Position numbers and translations under genes: made by a program. From JBHHYS01 sp046757645 (GTDB taxonomy: Bacteria > Acidobacteriota > Terriglobia > Acidiferrales > 2-02-FULL-67-57): DNA of 5,765 nucleotides. Position 1 is the stretch's first letter, and every line of letters starts with the position of its first letter. Of the stretch, positions 4,523 through 5,765 are shown piece after piece. The DNA is taken from positions 1 through 5,765 of the forward strand of contig JBHHYS010000125.1 of the NCBI GenBank assembly GCA_046757645.1, given 5' to 3'. The notes under the pieces are model-generated. The model ran no database searches. It was not told the DNA's origin and worked only from the letters and a program-made list of their open reading frames with translations.

Positions 4523-5212
4523 ATGGGGGGAGTGGCACGCAGCCGACGCAATCACGCTACCGTCTCCCAGGAAGACTACCTGAAAGCCATCTGGGAAATG
4601 GAGCAAGAAGAGCAGGTGCCCATCAGCGCCCGCCTCTCCGAGGAGCTCGGTGTCACGCCCCCAGCGGTGACCGCGGCGTTGAAGCGCATGGCGCGCAACG
4701 GCTATGTGCGTCTGGGGCCGCGGGGCCGCATCCAGCTGACGCGCAAAGGAAGCGAGTTGGCTGAGCACTTGATGTTGCGCCACAACCTGGCGGAAAAGCT
4801 GCTGACCGAAGTTCTGGAGATGTCCTGGACGCACGTGCACAACGAAGCCGAGAAGCTCGAACATGCTATCTCTCCCGAACTGGAAAACCTGCTGCTGAAG
4901 TATTTCGGCCGGGAGAGCTGCTGCCCCCACGGCAACCCGTTGTTTGGGGGGCTGGCGCGCCTGCGGCGGCGGCATCGCGTGCGTCAGTTGAGCGCCGTCC
5001 GTGTGGGTCAGCGGGTGGAGATCCTGCGGGTGTTCGAAAAAGATTCTCGCTTTCTCGACCACTTGGATCGGCTGCGCCTGCGCGTGGGCACGCGGCTCGT
5101 GGTCGAGCACAAAGACTACGACGAGACCGTGCAGGCACTGGTGGCCGGCAGAACCGTCCACCTGAGCAAGAACGCCACCGAGCGGATATGGGTGAAGCCG
5201 CTCCGGGGCTAG
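4523..5212 (+). CDS. DtxR/MntR-family metal-dependent transcriptional repressor
   Basis: A 229-residue DNA-binding regulator with three parts: a winged helix (about 15-75, with SARLSEELGVTPPAVTAALK as the helix-turn-helix), a metal-binding and dimerisation domain (about 76-143, ending CPHGNPLFGG), and a C-terminal FeoA/SH3-like domain (about 155-227). Metal ligands visible by family alignment are D18, H87, E91, H106, E110, E113 and H114. The position of DtxR Cys102 is E110, and DtxR Met10 is D18; both changes match MntR and favour manganese sensing. The MntR Glu11 position is K21, so the site is not a perfect MntR match. Such repressors bind metal and shut off uptake genes; no target gene is in the window. 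ATG 4523 is chosen over 4511 because the latter overlaps the TATAAT box. No Shine-Dalgarno is evident. Confidence 0.9.
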   Translation: MGGVARSRRNHATVSQEDYLKAIWEMEQEEQVPISARLSEELGVTPPAVTAALKRMARNGYVRLGPRGRIQLTRKGSELAEHLMLRHNLAEKLLTEVLEMSWTHVHNEAEKLEHAISPELENLLLKYFGRESCCPHGNPLFGGLARLRRRHRVRQLSAVRVGQRVEILRVFEKDSRFLDHLDRLRLRVGTRLVVEHKDYDETVQALVAGRTVHLSKNATERIWVKPLRG

Positions 5213-5238
5213 CACGATGCTGAACAACGCTGTTGCCT

Positions 5239-5389
5239 GTCAGTCTGAGCCCCGACTCAACAACGCCATGGCGCTTGAACGTCGGGGCGAAGAATCTTGC
5301 CTGGCAGCAGAGCAACCAGTTACAAGATTCTTCGTCGCCCCGACTCAACAACGCCATGGCGCTTGAACGCCGGAGCTCCTGAGAATGAT
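5239..5389. repeat. nested palindromic repeat, copy 3 (151 nt)
   Basis: The outer ends GTCAGTCTGAG (5239-5249) and CTGAGAATGAT (5379-5389) are an eroded inverted pair. The middle layer is a perfect 12-bp stem, CGAAGAATCTTG (5288-5299) with CAAGATTCTTCG (5323-5334), around a 23-nt loop. Each arm carries the same 38-nt hairpin module in direct orientation: 5250-5287 and 5338-5375, identical over the first 32 nt and differing at two of the last six. The module has CCCCGAC / GTCGGGG ends and a central CGCCATGGCG palindrome. The repeat fills most of the 262-bp gap between the regulator and the CoxS-type gene. Confidence 0.88.
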
Positions 5390-5474
5390 AAGTTCAGCGA
5401 CTCTTTCAGCACGCCGCTAGAGCGGTGGACACGGTTTTAGGCGAGATTTCAATTCACGCCGGGAGGGTGTTCCC

Positions 5475-5765
5475 GTGGGCATTCGCGTTGCGCTGAAGGT
5501 GAACGGGCAGGAGCACGTCGATGAGGTGGAGCCGCGGCTGTTGCTGGTGCACTATCTGCGCGACCTCCTCGGCCTGACCGGTACCCACATTGGCTGCGAA
5601 ACCTCCCTCTGCGGTGCCTGCACGGTTCTGCTCGACGGGCAGGCAGTGAAATCCTGCACGCTGCTGGCCGTGCAGGCCGATGGCCGGGAAATCACCACCA
5701 TTGAAGGCCTGGCGAAGAACGGCAGGCTGCATCCCGTGCAGGAAGGCTTCTGGGAGGAGCATGGC
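5475..5765 (+). CDS. CoxS-type [2Fe-2S] small subunit of a molybdenum hydroxylase, N-terminal part (cut by window edge)
   Basis: The first 97 residues of an iron-sulphur subunit of the xanthine dehydrogenase / aerobic CO dehydrogenase family, which passes electrons from a molybdopterin centre to FAD. The plant-type ferredoxin cluster motif is complete: C41-x4-C46-x2-C49-x11-C61, within GLTGTHIGCETSLCGACTV. The following TTIEGLA and LHPVQEGFWEEHG are typical of CoxS-like proteins, and the window ends just before the expected second [2Fe-2S] motif (CGxCTPG). GTG 5475 is chosen because GGGAGG (5461-5466) lies 8 nt upstream and the protein then begins MGIRVALKVNGQ, as in the family. The large (Mo) and medium (FAD) subunit genes are probably further downstream, which would settle whether the substrate is CO, a purine or another heterocycle or aldehyde. 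Confidence 0.9.
   Translation, partial: MGIRVALKVNGQEHVDEVEPRLLLVHYLRDLLGLTGTHIGCETSLCGACTVLLDGQAVKSCTLLAVQADGREITTIEGLAKNGRLHPVQEGFWEEHG

Noticed and set aside
4409..5227. 272-residue open frame on the - strand across the DtxR/MntR-family gene
   Set aside because: It mirrors the regulator coding sequence and the 3' end of the cassette gene; no domain features or start signals are seen.
1380..5389. A CRISPR array formed by the repeated sequences
   Set aside because: The repeats are few, differ in length, are far apart, have genes between them and are themselves palindromic composites.
5363..5392. Promoter for the CoxS-type gene using TTGAAC (5363-5368) and GATAAG (5387-5392)
   Set aside because: The -35 lies in the repeated hairpin module and the -10 is poor; it cannot be told from chance.
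5430..5455. DtxR/MntR operator near TTTTAGGCGAG upstream of the CoxS-type gene
   Set aside because: Only half of a TTAGG-like motif is present and there is no matching inverted half.

Overview
The window is a GC-rich bacterial chromosome segment with six genes that can be assigned to families, one unrecognised gene, and a striking load of palindromic intergenic repeats. All genes read on the + strand. The GC-rich codon use, the dispersed repeats with GTCATTCCGAG / CTCGGAATGAC ends, and -10 boxes placed almost directly on start codons would suit an environmental lineage such as Acidobacteriota. That assignment is inference from style; no taxonomic marker is present.

Left part (1-3393): the 3' end of a MocR-type gene (an aminotransferase-like PLP-binding domain), a class I SAM-dependent methyltransferase 7 nt behind it, then pdxS and pdxT. 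PdxS and PdxT together form the DXP-independent pyridoxal 5'-phosphate (PLP) synthase: PdxT releases ammonia from glutamine, and PdxS combines it with ribose 5-phosphate and glyceraldehyde 3-phosphate. A PLP-binding MocR gene beside pdxST suggests a PdxR-like regulator, but only its C-terminal domain is in view. pdxS and pdxT are separated by 416 bp filled with palindromes, unlike their usual tight coupling.

Middle part (3394-4470): a low-molecular-weight phosphotyrosine phosphatase / ArsC-fold gene follows pdxT after 25 nt. Next comes a 549-bp segment that holds one unrecognised 156-aa gene with its own promoter. Its core is about 53% GC, clearly below its surroundings. It ends in a 33-bp near-perfect copy of the 3' end of the phosphatase gene, so both genes end in the same nine residues and the same stop. 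It looks like an inserted or duplicated single-gene cassette.

Right part (4471-5765): a DtxR/MntR-family metal-dependent repressor with its own strong promoter and a near-leaderless start, then an intergenic repeat, then the 5' end of a CoxS-type [2Fe-2S] subunit of a molybdenum hydroxylase, cut by the window edge.

Three long repeats (1380-1471, 2466-2610, 5239-5389) share one plan: an outer inverted repeat whose arms carry exchangeable inner hairpin modules. A 38-nt module in the second copy recurs perfectly, in reverse complement, in the third. Together with the 549-bp cassette, this modular repeat family is the most unusual content of the window.
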